Positions 16,383 through 23,804 of a stretch of DNA of 32,784 nt are shown piece by piece (position 1 is the stretch's first letter; every line of letters begins with the position of its first letter). Position numbers and translations under genes: made by a program. Location of the stretch: the NCBI GenBank assembly GCA_030688685.1, contig JAUYJF010000036.1:1-32784 (forward strand), written 5' to 3'. This DNA comes from Candidatus Yanofskyibacteriota bacterium. Lineage in GTDB: Bacteria > Patescibacteriota > Minisyncoccia > Minisyncoccales > UBA10102. The notes under the pieces are model-generated. The model had not been told where the DNA came from. It did not search any database and saw only the letters and a list, made by a program, of their open reading frames with translations.

Positions 16383-16936
16383 TCTTGAATATCAAACCTT
16401 CTTTGGGAAATCGTGGTTTGCAGATAGAGAACATGCTGGGATTCAGGACCTGTCCCTTGAGCCTTTCCTATGATGGAAAATGAAACTCTCGGCTGCAGGG
16501 TGTCGCTTTGAGACGCGCCCAAAAGGGCGAATTTCAATCCCTCAACATACACTTCCTTTGGCGTAAGAGGCGTACTTTGTCCTCCCACGGTTCGCTCTCT
16601 GATCTGATTCTCTTCCAGAAAAAACTCCTTGCATAGCCCCGCGGCATTGATGAACCTGATTCCGTTTTCCCCCAGCGGCTCGTAGTTTATTCCATGAGAA
16701 GAAAGGCAGGCGGGGCTGTTTAATTCTTTCTGCGCTCCCCGAAGAGCGCGGCTCATGTATTCTGCTGAAAAGGACAGGCGATCAACCAAGGGTTCCGCGG
16801 CAAGGGTTTCTCGTTGGAATGAAAGAGCGGAAATAAAAAAGTTAGCCGCAACTCCTCCCATAAAAGCAAAAAGCGCCATTCCGACCAGAAGCTCTACCAG
16901 CGTAAATCCTTTTTGGAGATATGAATGTTTTTTCAT
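16379..16936 (-). CDS. PilW/GspJ-like minor pseudopilin
   Basis: A 185-residue protein with a class III leader (MKKHSYLQKG, cleaved before F) and mature start FTLVELLVGMALFAFMGGV with the conserved Glu at +5. The soluble part begins AANFFISALSFQRETLAAEPLVDRLSFSAEYMSRALR, which resembles the PilW/GspJ helix, followed by a beta-rich C-terminal half with two cysteines. It overlaps both neighbours by 4 nt (ATGA), so translation is probably coupled. PilD should process it before it joins the pilus tip complex. PilW and GspJ cannot be told apart here by eye. Confidence 0.8.
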   Translation of the reverse strand: MKKHSYLQKGFTLVELLVGMALFAFMGGVAANFFISALSFQRETLAAEPLVDRLSFSAEYMSRALRGAQKELNSPACLSSHGINYEPLGENGIRFINAAGLCKEFFLEENQIRERTVGGQSTPLTPKEVYVEGLKFALLGASQSDTLQPRVSFSIIGKAQGTGPESQHVLYLQTTISQRRFDIQE

Positions 16937-17436
16937 AGGGGAGGCTCAATCCAGTTATAGAGCTCTGTGTATGCTTCCACGTCATATTCCTGTCCTTTTT
17001 CTTCCCAGAACACTGCCACAGAGATCCGCATCACTCCTTCATCTTGCGTTACGGTGATCACCCTGCGAAACCCAGAGCTCGCGGGGGAATCGCCATACAA
17101 GTAAAATCCCTCTTCAGCATCAAAGGCAAGATACGCCGCGGCGAGAGCTGGGGAGAGCTGGGCGTCTTGGTAATCCGCGCCGCATCCTCCTTCGCACCCT
17201 TCCAGCCCTTCATCCCAGGAGCCGCCCTGCGCGCGCATTTTCAGAAAATTGGAATCGCGGATATTTCTCACGATCTCAATGCCTTCCTGCGCAAGGTAGG
17301 AAGCTGTGAGCTGGGACTTTACGAATGAACCTGAGGAACTCACCCCTGTTGCCAGCACAAAGGCAGCCCCAGCTCCCATCGTAAGGACAAACAGCGCGAC
17401 AAGAACCTCAATGATGCTAAAGCCTCTGTGTGTCAT
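16933..17436 (-). CDS. PilV/GspI-like minor pseudopilin
   Basis: A 167-residue protein with a short class III leader (MTHRG) and mature FSIIEVLVALFVLTMGAGAAFVLATG, with Glu at +5. The segment SYLAQEGIEIVRNIRDSNFL is typical of PilV-like minor pilins in these genomes. The remaining domain has two close cysteines (GCEGGCG) and a short C-terminal region ending in a Tyr-rich YDVEAYTELYNW. It overlaps its neighbours by 4 nt on each side. It is a predicted PilD substrate. Confidence 0.8.
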   Translation of the reverse strand: MTHRGFSIIEVLVALFVLTMGAGAAFVLATGVSSSGSFVKSQLTASYLAQEGIEIVRNIRDSNFLKMRAQGGSWDEGLEGCEGGCGADYQDAQLSPALAAAYLAFDAEEGFYLYGDSPASSGFRRVITVTQDEGVMRISVAVFWEEKGQEYDVEAYTELYNWIEPPL

Positions 17437-17957
17437 TGCACTTCAATGGTTCCCGTGGGATATACGGTAATTATTCTTGTATCGCCTTCTTCTCCTGATT
17501 GGAGGGTTATTTCTGCGGATCCTACCGTCATTTCAAACCCGTTCACGTATACCTTAGGTTCTGGAGGAGTGAACATAACAGAAAATGGGCTCTCTATAAC
17601 CGTAGTCTTCTGTTCTAAGAAAACTGTCCGCAGAACCGCGTCCGTCCCCGCCTCGTAGGTTCTGCTCCCGTCACAGTCCCCGAAGAGAACGTAGGATTCC
17701 GCGGGTACAGAGGGGAAAGAGATCCCATACCCTGTGATAGAGCCTGAACCACACGGGCTTTCAAGCTGGGAAACATCTGTTTGCGCCCGCAAAGCAAGTT
17801 CGGATGCGCGTCGGATATCCTGAGCAAGCTTTTGGGTCGCTCTCTGAAGAGCCAGGGAGTCCTGTCCCTGTCGCCAGCTGAGAACCATAACCGTGCTTAC
17901 CATTCCAATAACTGTGATCACGACCAACAGTTCTATGAGCGTAAATCCCTTGCTCAT
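17433..17957 (-). CDS. GspH/FimT-like pseudopilin
   Basis: A 174-residue protein with a minimal leader (MSKG) and mature FTLIELLVVITVIGMVSTVMVLSWRQG. After the helix comes LQRATQKLAQDIRRASELALRAQ, the signature of GspH/FimT proteins. The C-terminal half is beta-rich, with ITGYGISFP and a late ITVYPTGTIEVQ strand. It lies 3 nt after the WISFN-repeat gene and overlaps the PilV-like gene by 4 nt. It probably belongs to the minor pilin set that primes pilus assembly. Confidence 0.85.
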   Translation of the reverse strand: MSKGFTLIELLVVITVIGMVSTVMVLSWRQGQDSLALQRATQKLAQDIRRASELALRAQTDVSQLESPCGSGSITGYGISFPSVPAESYVLFGDCDGSRTYEAGTDAVLRTVFLEQKTTVIESPFSVMFTPPEPKVYVNGFEMTVGSAEITLQSGEEGDTRIITVYPTGTIEVQ

Positions 17958-17960
17958 GAA

Positions 17961-19205
17961 TTAGAAGGGAGATATCTCCCGCCAGAATGGGAACGGAAAC
18001 TGGGGGTTTATCGTATAGGACTGAGCATCTTGGCGCCCCGCGCTATCCTGGACTTCTAAACGAATCACGTTGCTCCCGCTTCCGATTTGCGTTGACGCTG
18101 ACGCGGTGTTCGCAAAGATATTTCCGTTTAATTGCCACTCATAGGTCGTCAGAGAAGCGCCCTCAGAAGGAAGAGAAAGATTGCCAGCGTCAACCGCGCG
18201 CAGATAGACAAGCTCTCCCTGGCTTATGACCCCAGAAAGCGTAGGGCACGCAACCCACGTTTGCTCATCCAAGGAACATTCAAAATCGGCATGCGTATCC
18301 TGCTTAATCCGAATATCCTGTACCTCTGAAGTATCGGTCGCCCCGCTCTGGTTCTCCACCCGGAGCTGAGCCGGGTAGGTGCCGGGCGCGCTCGGACTGG
18401 AAACCGTCCAATCACATACCCCATCACAGGGGAAATGCTCAATAGTGTTGATGATCCAGTAAGAATCCTTTACCCGATTGGGACCTGCGACAGGAGTTGA
18501 ATCATTGATGAGTTTTAGTTCTCCCGCAAACCCCTCGCATGAACCTTCACAGTGAAATGCCGCGCTCACGCTTCCTCCCCCAGACGACACTTTATAATTT
18601 GACTGCTCACAGTCCTCTCCCGCGTTCCCGCAATTGAAGCTTATCCATCCTACTACGTCGGAACCCCACGCCCATCCTTCAAATTCCCCCGTGTTTATAT
18701 TGTATGTTACTCCGTATGACGGACCAGAATCCGAGGGATGATTCCGCAGCTTGATCCATCCATCCCATCCTCCGGAATTGGAACCAGGGCCAGAAGACGC
18801 GCAGGGGATTTCATCGCACGCGGCCAGAGCGCGCGCCCATCCCCGCACGTCCCCATTCTGCTGGATCTGAGCGAGATGAGTTGAATAGGAGTACTGCCCC
18901 GGCGGAGCCCCTGTCTCGCTCCGGTTAAAACTAATCCAGCCAATTCCTGAAGACCACGCGTACCCTGAAAACCGGTCCGTGTTAGGATCAACGTGAACTC
19001 CGTAGTTGCTTTCCGCGCAGGAGTCCCCGTCTGTGCAGTTAAAACTGATCCATCCAATATTTGAAGACCACGCGTATCCTGACACATTGTCTGAGGAGCT
19101 TGCTTCTGCCTCATAAGGCTGCTCTTGCACAAAGAGAAAACCAGCGTATAAGCCAGCGGCTCCCACTGCCGCAAAGAGGATATGATGGAGGATAGGGTTT
19201 CGCAT
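17961..19205 (-). CDS. Exported 'GYAWSSNIGWISFN' repeat protein of the pilus cluster
   Basis: A 414-residue protein with an N-terminal hydrophobic helix (about residues 8-26) that may be a signal anchor. Four Trp-rich repeats follow: SGYAWSSNIGWISFNC (42-57), SGYAWSSGIGWISFN (80-94), a diverged RGWARA...GWDGWIKL (121-152) and EGWAWGSDVVGWISFN (176-191). Residues about 215-300 are Cys-containing (HCEGSCEG, FPCDGVCDW) and beta-rich. The C-terminal part (TYEWQLNG..., GSNVIRLEVQDSAG) looks PKD/Ig-like. I know the repeat from hypothetical CPR proteins but no function for it. Being first in the pseudopilin operon suggests a pilus-tip or surface-adhesion role, which is inference. It starts 9 nt after the pilD stop but has its own promoter. 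Confidence 0.85.
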   Translation of the reverse strand: MRNPILHHILFAAVGAAGLYAGFLFVQEQPYEAEASSSDNVSGYAWSSNIGWISFNCTDGDSCAESNYGVHVDPNTDRFSGYAWSSGIGWISFNRSETGAPPGQYSYSTHLAQIQQNGDVRGWARALAACDEIPCASSGPGSNSGGWDGWIKLRNHPSDSGPSYGVTYNINTGEFEGWAWGSDVVGWISFNCGNAGEDCEQSNYKVSSGGGSVSAAFHCEGSCEGFAGELKLINDSTPVAGPNRVKDSYWIINTIEHFPCDGVCDWTVSSPSAPGTYPAQLRVENQSGATDTSEVQDIRIKQDTHADFECSLDEQTWVACPTLSGVISQGELVYLRAVDAGNLSLPSEGASLTTYEWQLNGNIFANTASASTQIGSGSNVIRLEVQDSAGRQDAQSYTINPQFPFPFWREISPF

Positions 19206-19213
19206 ATTGTCCT

Positions 19214-19242
19214 ATTATACCAAAAGCATACTCTGATACCAA
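19214..19242 (-). promoter_or_regulatory. Promoter of the WISFN/pseudopilin operon
   Basis: TTGGTA (19237-19242), a 17-nt spacer and TATAAT (19214-19219), preceded by TGG in extended -10 position. The -10 is 8 nt from the ATG, and AGGA lies in between. The promoter overlaps the 3' end of pilD, so the cluster can be expressed independently of it. Confidence 0.75.
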
Positions 19243-19994
19243 TCAAAAATATCTTTTCCCCACAAGAGCGCGAAAAAAGTTCCCGCGATAAGGAAGGGAC
19301 CGAAGGGAATCTCGCTTCTGAGTGCTTTTTTCTTTCTCCCGACAAGAGTTATTCCGACAAAAGCTCCTGAAAAGAACGCAAAGAACAAGGCTACAAGAAG
19401 AGAAGGCCAGCTAAGAAACAATCCCATGAAGAAGGCGAGTTTTACATCGCCAAACCCCATGGCACGTCCTTTTGAGAGCGCGTATATGAGGAAGAAGAAA
19501 AACGCTGCCCCAAGAGCGCTTGCCGCAAGATGTGCCCATTCTCCATGGGAAAGCGGCCAAGATTCAAAAAAGCGCCAGAGGAGAGCAAGCCCGATCGCAG
19601 GATACAAGAGTACGTCCGGAATGAGCATGTGCTTGAGGTCATAGAGAAAAATCGCAGCCAGAAGAGTTACGATCCCGAAAAGAACCACAATCTGAGGAAA
19701 ACTGAGGGAGATTACGTGTATATACAAAAGAAGAAAAAGAAGGCCGGTGGCAAACTCCACAATTGGGTATTGCAAGGAGATCGTACTCTTACAGGAGCGG
19801 CACTTCCCCCTCAGGAGTAAAAAGCTTATGAAGGGAATTAGATCTGTCCAGGAAAGCTGCTGGCCGCATTGTGGACATTGCGATCTCCCCAGCAAGGATC
19901 TGCCATGCTCTAAGCGAAACACGAGCGCGTTTACAAAGCTGCCCGCGGACAAACCAACTCCAAAAATCATTCCTACCCAAAATAATTCAAACAT
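19215..19994 (-). CDS. pilD: Prepilin peptidase/methyltransferase PilD
   Basis: A 259-residue integral membrane aspartyl protease that removes the leader from prepilins and methylates the new N-terminal residue. The N-terminal part has GLSAGSFVNALVFRLE and two CxxC pairs (C40/C43 and C65/C68), the usual zinc-binding pattern of the methyltransferase domain. The two catalytic aspartates are D119 (LYDLKHMLIPD) and D183 (GFGDVK). About seven to eight hydrophobic segments are seen. The start at 19994 is preferred over 20036 because TATAGT lies 6 nt upstream and MFELFWVGMIFGVGLSAGSF is a typical family start. Its substrates are nearby: the pilin at 20891 and three pseudopilins after it. RAYT copy 2 separates it from the pilin gene. 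Confidence 0.95.
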   Translation of the reverse strand: MFELFWVGMIFGVGLSAGSFVNALVFRLEHGRSLLGRSQCPQCGQQLSWTDLIPFISFLLLRGKCRSCKSTISLQYPIVEFATGLLFLLLYIHVISLSFPQIVVLFGIVTLLAAIFLYDLKHMLIPDVLLYPAIGLALLWRFFESWPLSHGEWAHLAASALGAAFFFFLIYALSKGRAMGFGDVKLAFFMGLFLSWPSLLVALFFAFFSGAFVGITLVGRKKKALRSEIPFGPFLIAGTFFALLWGKDIFDWYQSMLLV

Positions 19995-20000
19995 TCGTCT

Positions 20001-20029
20001 ACTATATCCCGTTCCTTGCCTTTTGTCCT
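20001..20029 (-). promoter_or_regulatory. pilD promoter (leaderless)
   Basis: AGGACA (20024-20029), a 17-nt spacer and TATAGT (20001-20006), with exactly 6 nt to the ATG at 19994. It lies between the left RAYT palindrome and pilD. Confidence 0.6.
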
Positions 20030-20036
20030 CATCCAA

Positions 20037-20067
20037 ACCCCCTTACACCCCGGGGGTGTAAGGGGGT
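20037..20067. repeat. REP-like palindrome, left of RAYT copy 2
   Basis: Fifteen pairs around one central G (arms 20037-20051 and 20053-20067). The core CCTTACACCCC-N-GGGGTGTAAGG is shared with the palindrome at 20776-20804 on the other side of the transposase gene. No T-run follows on either strand, so termination is unlikely to be its only role. Confidence 0.9.
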
Positions 20068-20091
20068 GAGAAGGTTTGAGCACAAGGCCAG

Positions 20092-20763
20092 TCACTCTAA
20101 CGCAATTTTCTTGATCTTTGCAAGCTCTCGCTGATAACCAGCGCGATCATCAACAAACGCTTGATAAGCGGAGGGCTGCTCATTAATAAAATCTCGGAAA
20201 TCACACAGGGGATGGGAAATTCCTTCTGGTGCTGTGTATTCGCCATATGAAGAATATTGCCATTGATGCGCGTTTTCTACGAGGCCCGCGCTTACCGGGT
20301 TAAGGTGTACATATCTACTGAGATGGAGTAGTTGTTCGTCCGAATCCACTGGGACGTTTTTGAATCGACTTTCCCAGAGAGGTCCTTTACGCTTATGTTT
20401 TGTATTAAAGTAGCGAGCGTACGCATTAAGTATGTTGCCCATAGCTATTGCTATGCCGTTGTCCCGAAGCTGCCTTAAAACAAGGTGAACATGTGTGGGC
20501 ATACAACAGTAAGCGATAGCCTGAATCAACTTAGTTTCTTCATTGACCAGTTCTTTTAGACACTTCTCAAAACCTTCTTCCTGCACAATAGAAAGATTAG
20601 TAAATTGAGAAAACTTTGGAAGGTTTCCTTTATAAGAAAAGAATCGGATTATCTGCATCATGCGTTGATACTCCACATCTGAACTGAAAATCTGATAACC
20701 GGCAATACTTTTATTCATTACATGATACACATTACCGGTAATGATGGGATTTTTTCGCTGCAT
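20092..20763 (-). CDS. REP-associated (Y1/HUH) transposase, copy 2
   Basis: A 223-residue Y1-family transposase. The HUH motif is PTHVHLVL and the likely catalytic Tyr is in the helix NAYARYFNTKHKRKGPLWESRF, followed by the family segment LSRYVHLNPVSAGLV. The N-terminus NPIITGNVYHVMNKSIAGYQIF is also typical, with a family-specific insert (FSQFTNLSIVQEEGFEK...). All key residues are present, so the gene looks intact. TATAAT lies exactly 6 nt before the ATG. Near-identical palindromes lie on both sides, as expected when such an enzyme recognises REP hairpins. It sits between the pilin terminator and pilD, interrupting an otherwise continuous pilus locus. Confidence 0.92.
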   Translation of the reverse strand: MQRKNPIITGNVYHVMNKSIAGYQIFSSDVEYQRMMQIIRFFSYKGNLPKFSQFTNLSIVQEEGFEKCLKELVNEETKLIQAIAYCCMPTHVHLVLRQLRDNGIAIAMGNILNAYARYFNTKHKRKGPLWESRFKNVPVDSDEQLLHLSRYVHLNPVSAGLVENAHQWQYSSYGEYTAPEGISHPLCDFRDFINEQPSAYQAFVDDRAGYQRELAKIKKIALE

Positions 20764-20769
20764 ATTGTG

Positions 20770-20804
20770 ATTATACCACCTTACACCCCCGGGGTGTAAG
20801 GTGG
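20770..20804 (-). promoter_or_regulatory. RAYT copy 2 promoter fused to REP-like palindrome
   Basis: TATAAT (20770-20775) abuts a palindrome with 14 pairs around one C (arms 20776-20789 and 20791-20804). A 17-nt spacer would place the -35 (TACACC, 20793-20798) inside the right arm. The core matches the palindrome at 20037-20067 except for the central base, which is G there and C here. A protein bound to the palindrome would cover the promoter. Confidence 0.65.
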
Positions 20805-20835
20805 GTGTAAAGTCTCCTTCCTGGACAAAAAGAAA

Positions 20836-20854
20836 CTCCCGCTCAAAACGGGAG
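20836..20854 (-). terminator. Terminator after the pilin gene
   Basis: CTCCCG, a 7-nt loop and CGGGAG form a 6-bp stem, followed on the minus strand by TTTCTTTTT. It lies about 37 nt past the pilin stop and closes the pilM-to-pilin block. Confidence 0.85.
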
Positions 20855-20890
20855 GTCCTTTATGAAACTGCTGTCGCGTATCGCGTAAAC

Positions 20891-21346
20891 TTATGGTGAG
20901 AGTGGGTTGCAATTGGTTCCAAGCGTTGGCGCGGCATCTGAGGTCCGCTTTCCGGTTGCGCGAGGATTTGCGACAAAATAGACCACGTTCGGAGCTGTTG
21001 CTGCTTCTTCCAGGGTCGCGTATGCGCAGTATTCCTGCGTGTTTCCGGTGTTATCTACCCACGCGTATGGGGTGGACGTTGGGGACGCAGGAAAGACAGG
21101 GAATTCGGGCAGCAAGATAGTCGCCACCGCGCCGATGTTTGCCGCTGCCGGGTACGCGCCATTCCCTCTTGTATTGTAGAAGAGTTCTGATGCTTTTCCG
21201 ATCGCCTGAATTTCCGCGATTTGCCTCGCGTCTCGCGCGGAAGAACGCGCTCCTCCCAAAGAAACCAACACAATACCGGAGAGAATTCCAATAATCGCGA
21301 TTACCACCAATAACTCAATGAGCGTAAATCCTTTCTGTTGGTTCAT
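20891..21346 (-). CDS. Type IV pilin (likely major subunit)
   Basis: A 151-residue prepilin with a six-residue leader (MNQQKG) and mature FTLIELLVVIAIIGILSGIVLVSLGGARSSARDARQIAEIQAI, with Glu at +5. The C-terminal domain is small and ends ...GTNCNPLSP; two cysteines (EYCAY and GTNCNP) could form the C-terminal disulfide loop of pilins. The start at 21346 is chosen because the upstream ATG (21397) overlaps the -10 box of its own promoter. That near-consensus promoter and a following terminator suggest strong, separate expression, as expected for the major subunit. The leader mRNA is about 43 nt, unlike the leaderless neighbours. Confidence 0.9.
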   Translation of the reverse strand: MNQQKGFTLIELLVVIAIIGILSGIVLVSLGGARSSARDARQIAEIQAIGKASELFYNTRGNGAYPAAANIGAVATILLPEFPVFPASPTSTPYAWVDNTGNTQEYCAYATLEEAATAPNVVYFVANPRATGKRTSDAAPTLGTNCNPLSP

Positions 21347-21395
21347 AGTATTGAATGTTATGTTATCAGCACGACCTTTGAAACATGATTGATTC

Positions 21396-21424
21396 ATTAT
21401 AGAGCGTGTTCAAGAAATGTACAA
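21396..21424 (-). promoter_or_regulatory. Strong promoter of the pilin gene
   Basis: TTGTAC (21419-21424), a 17-nt spacer and a perfect TATAAT (21396-21401) on the minus strand. It is the best match to the sigma-70-type consensus in front of any protein gene here and lies between pilC and the pilin. Confidence 0.85.
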
Positions 21425-21434
21425 TCCACAAGAG

Positions 21435-22637
21435 CTAGAATGAAATTGCTTGATACAGTGGAAGGAGCAATGAAGCCATAAGCCCCCCAACTGAAACTCC
21501 AAGAACCACGATAAGAGCTGGCTCAAGGAGTCCTATAAAGGAAGTGATGGTGCGCTCCACTTCCTTCTGGTAAAACCCCACCACATTGGAGAGTACTTGG
21601 TCCAAAGCTCCCGACTTCTCTCCCACAAAAACCATCTGGGTAAACAGAGGGGGAAACTCGCGCGGGTGCTCCTTGAGAAGCGTTGAAATGCGTTCTCCCC
21701 GCTTTACTCCTTCTTGCGCAGAAAGAATAAGCTCCTTGTATACTTCATTTCCCACAATATTCGCTGTAATCTCCAGCGCTTGTACAATGGGAATTCCTCC
21801 TGAAACCAGGGTTGAGAGGTTCTCCGCGAAACGCGTAAGGTAGATCATGCGCAGGAACGATCCCACGAGAGGGACTTTGAGCGCGTATATCCCAAAGAAC
21901 CGCTTGCCTTCGGGCGTTTTCAAGTAGCGTAGAAGGAACACAATGCTCCCACCGCCCACAAAAAGGAACAGCCACCAAAATGTTCGCACGATTTCCGTAA
22001 ACCGCGCGAGAGCCTGCGTTATCGCGGGAAGCTCTCCCCCGGCATCCACGATCACCTTCGTAATATTGGGCACCACAAAGAACATCATCATGAACAGCAC
22101 GGAACCCGCGATAAAGACGACGAACGCGGGGTACACGAATGCCCCCTTCACCTTGCTGTTGAGCTCGTATTCCCGTTCTTCATGCTGAGCCAGGTATTCA
22201 AGAACATCAGACAACTTCCCCGATGCCTCAGCTGACTTCACCATATTAATAAAAAACGAGGAAAACGCGTCAGGATATCGGGAAAGGGCCTGCGAAAGAG
22301 CCACTCCCGCTTCCACATCCTGGGACATGGTGAGAAGCTTTTCCTTGAAATTCTTGTTCCCCGTCTGCTGAGCTGTGGCCTGCAATGCTTCAATCAGGGG
22401 AACCTCCGCCTTGAACATGATGGCGAGTTGGCGCGCAAAGATCATGATTTCTTTCCGCGAGACCCCGCTGAAGATTTCAATCTTGCGCGAAAAGAGCGAA
22501 GATGCCTCTCCCTCAAGAACAGTCACATAGAGCCCGTAGCGGTCAAGAATCTGAAGAGCGGCATCCCGTGAGGATGCCTCAACAACTCCTGATTGCGCCT
22601 GGCCTTCATTGTTCCGTGCCTGGTACTGAAATTTCAT
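21435..22637 (-). CDS. pilC: Type IV pilus platform protein PilC
   Basis: A 400-residue inner-membrane platform protein of the GspF/PilC family, on which PilB and PilT act. A short N-terminal domain (MKFQYQARNNEGQAQSGVVEA) is followed by two homologous T2SSF domains: the first around FARQLAIMFKAEVPLIEAL (residues about 67-86), the second around LTRFAENLSTLVSGGIPIVQALEI (about 268-290). Each is followed by an acidic helix ending in membrane segments (about 170-190, 218-238 and 370-395). It is 94 nt after pilT, the largest gap inside this block, and that gap holds imperfect repeats. Confidence 0.95.
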   Translation of the reverse strand: MKFQYQARNNEGQAQSGVVEASSRDAALQILDRYGLYVTVLEGEASSLFSRKIEIFSGVSRKEIMIFARQLAIMFKAEVPLIEALQATAQQTGNKNFKEKLLTMSQDVEAGVALSQALSRYPDAFSSFFINMVKSAEASGKLSDVLEYLAQHEEREYELNSKVKGAFVYPAFVVFIAGSVLFMMMFFVVPNITKVIVDAGGELPAITQALARFTEIVRTFWWLFLFVGGGSIVFLLRYLKTPEGKRFFGIYALKVPLVGSFLRMIYLTRFAENLSTLVSGGIPIVQALEITANIVGNEVYKELILSAQEGVKRGERISTLLKEHPREFPPLFTQMVFVGEKSGALDQVLSNVVGFYQKEVERTITSFIGLLEPALIVVLGVSVGGLMASLLLPLYQAISF

Positions 22638-22641
22638 GAAA

Positions 22642-22727
22642 TAGTAGTAAGTATTGAGTAGTAAGTAGTACGTGTGAATCTTCTGTATTCTGCTGCTTTC
22701 TACTTCCTACATACTACTTTCTACATG
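22642..22727. repeat. Imperfect TAGTAAGTAGTA-type repeats between pilT and pilC
   Basis: The left part (22642-22671) repeats units like TAGTAGTAAGTA on the plus strand. The right part (22697-22727) has CTAC-rich units (CTACTTCCTAC, ATACTACTTTCTAC), roughly the reverse complement of the left. A folded RNA would form a long imperfect hairpin in the pilT-pilC gap. No start codon or ORF of note lies here. Confidence 0.65.
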
Positions 22728-22731
22728 CTTT

Positions 22732-23802
22732 TTACCGGGTGAGGGCACGCAATTCAGAAGGATTCAAGGAGAAGGAAAGCGCGTGTTCCAGCGAAATTTC
22801 CCGGGTTTTCACAAGATTTGAGAGAGCCCGATTCAGGGACATCATGCCACGCTCAGCTGATGTTTCAATAACCAGAGGCAGTTCGTGAATCTTATTCTCC
22901 CGAATGAGGTTTGCGACCGCCGCATTATTGAACATAATCTCCACCGCAGGCACCAGTCCCCCCTGGAGGCGGGGAATAAGGCGCTGGGATACCACCCCTA
23001 GGAGAGATCCTGAAAGCTGCGCGCGCACCTGGCTCTGTTGGTCCGCGGGGAAAGAATCCACGATCCGGTGAATAGTCTGCGCAGCTGAGTTTGTGTGGAG
23101 CGTCGCAAATACCAGATGCCCCGTTTCAGCAGCGGTAATGGCAGTGGAGATAGTTTCAGGATCCCGCATTTCCCCCACCATAATCACGTCCGGGTCCTGG
23201 CGGAACGTGGCGCGGAGCGCTGAAGCAAAACTGTGCGTGTCCTGATTTACTTCCCGCTGGTCCACAAGCGCCTTGTCGTCTTGAAATACGTATTCAATAG
23301 GGTCTTCAATGGTAATAATGTGGGTTCCTCGGGTACGGTTTATTTCATCAATGATAGCCGCCAGCGTGGTGGATTTCCCATGTCCTGAAGGACCGGTAAT
23401 CAGCACAAACCCTTGGGTCGCTTTCGCGAATTCATGGAGTATAGGGGGAAGACTGAGTTCCTCCAGATTCCGAATCTTCGCGGGAATGAGGCGGAGAACC
23501 GCAGAGAGTACCCCTCGCTGGAAAAACACATTGACGCGAAACCGGGCTTCTTCATTGAATTCATAGGAAAAATCTATTCCCAGGTCTTTCGCGAGGCGTT
23601 CTTTTTTCGGCTCATCAAGAAGCTGAAAGATGGTCTCTTGAAGAGATTCCCGCTCAAATACGGGATATTTGACCAGAGGAACCAGGGATCCTGCGATACG
23701 AAGCACGGGAGGATGGCCGAGCGAAAGGTGGATATCCGAAGCCTGCTCCTGAATGGCGAGTAAGAGGAGATCCTGAACTGAAGAGACAGATGATTGAGCC
23801 AT
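22732..23802 (-). CDS. pilT: Twitching-type retraction ATPase PilT
   Basis: A 356-residue hexameric secretion-ATPase family protein that depolymerises the pilus. The N-terminal PAS-like part begins VQDLLLLAIQEQASDIHLSLGHPPVLRI. The Walker A is GPSGHGKS (137-144), with His where most PilTs have Ser; the essential Gly, Lys and Ser are kept. The Asp box is IITIEDPIEYVFQ, Walker B is DVIMVGEMRD (205-214) and the His box is GHLVFATLHTN. The AIRNLIRE retraction motif appears as AVANLIRE (295-302), and GMMSLNRAL is present. There are no zinc cysteines, which separates it from PilB. It lies 2 nt after the response regulator. Confidence 0.95.
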   Translation of the reverse strand: MAQSSVSSVQDLLLLAIQEQASDIHLSLGHPPVLRIAGSLVPLVKYPVFERESLQETIFQLLDEPKKERLAKDLGIDFSYEFNEEARFRVNVFFQRGVLSAVLRLIPAKIRNLEELSLPPILHEFAKATQGFVLITGPSGHGKSTTLAAIIDEINRTRGTHIITIEDPIEYVFQDDKALVDQREVNQDTHSFASALRATFRQDPDVIMVGEMRDPETISTAITAAETGHLVFATLHTNSAAQTIHRIVDSFPADQQSQVRAQLSGSLLGVVSQRLIPRLQGGLVPAVEIMFNNAAVANLIRENKIHELPLVIETSAERGMMSLNRALSNLVKTREISLEHALSFSLNPSELRALTR

Positions 23803-23804
23803 AA

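Noticed and set aside
19995-20036. PilD start at 20036
   Set aside because: It lies upstream of the -10 box that fits a leaderless start at 19994, and adds 14 polar residues before a typical PilD N-terminus.
21347-21397. Pilin start at 21397
   Set aside because: The ATG is part of the TATAATG of the promoter itself. The ATG at 21346 yields the expected short leader before the cleavage site.
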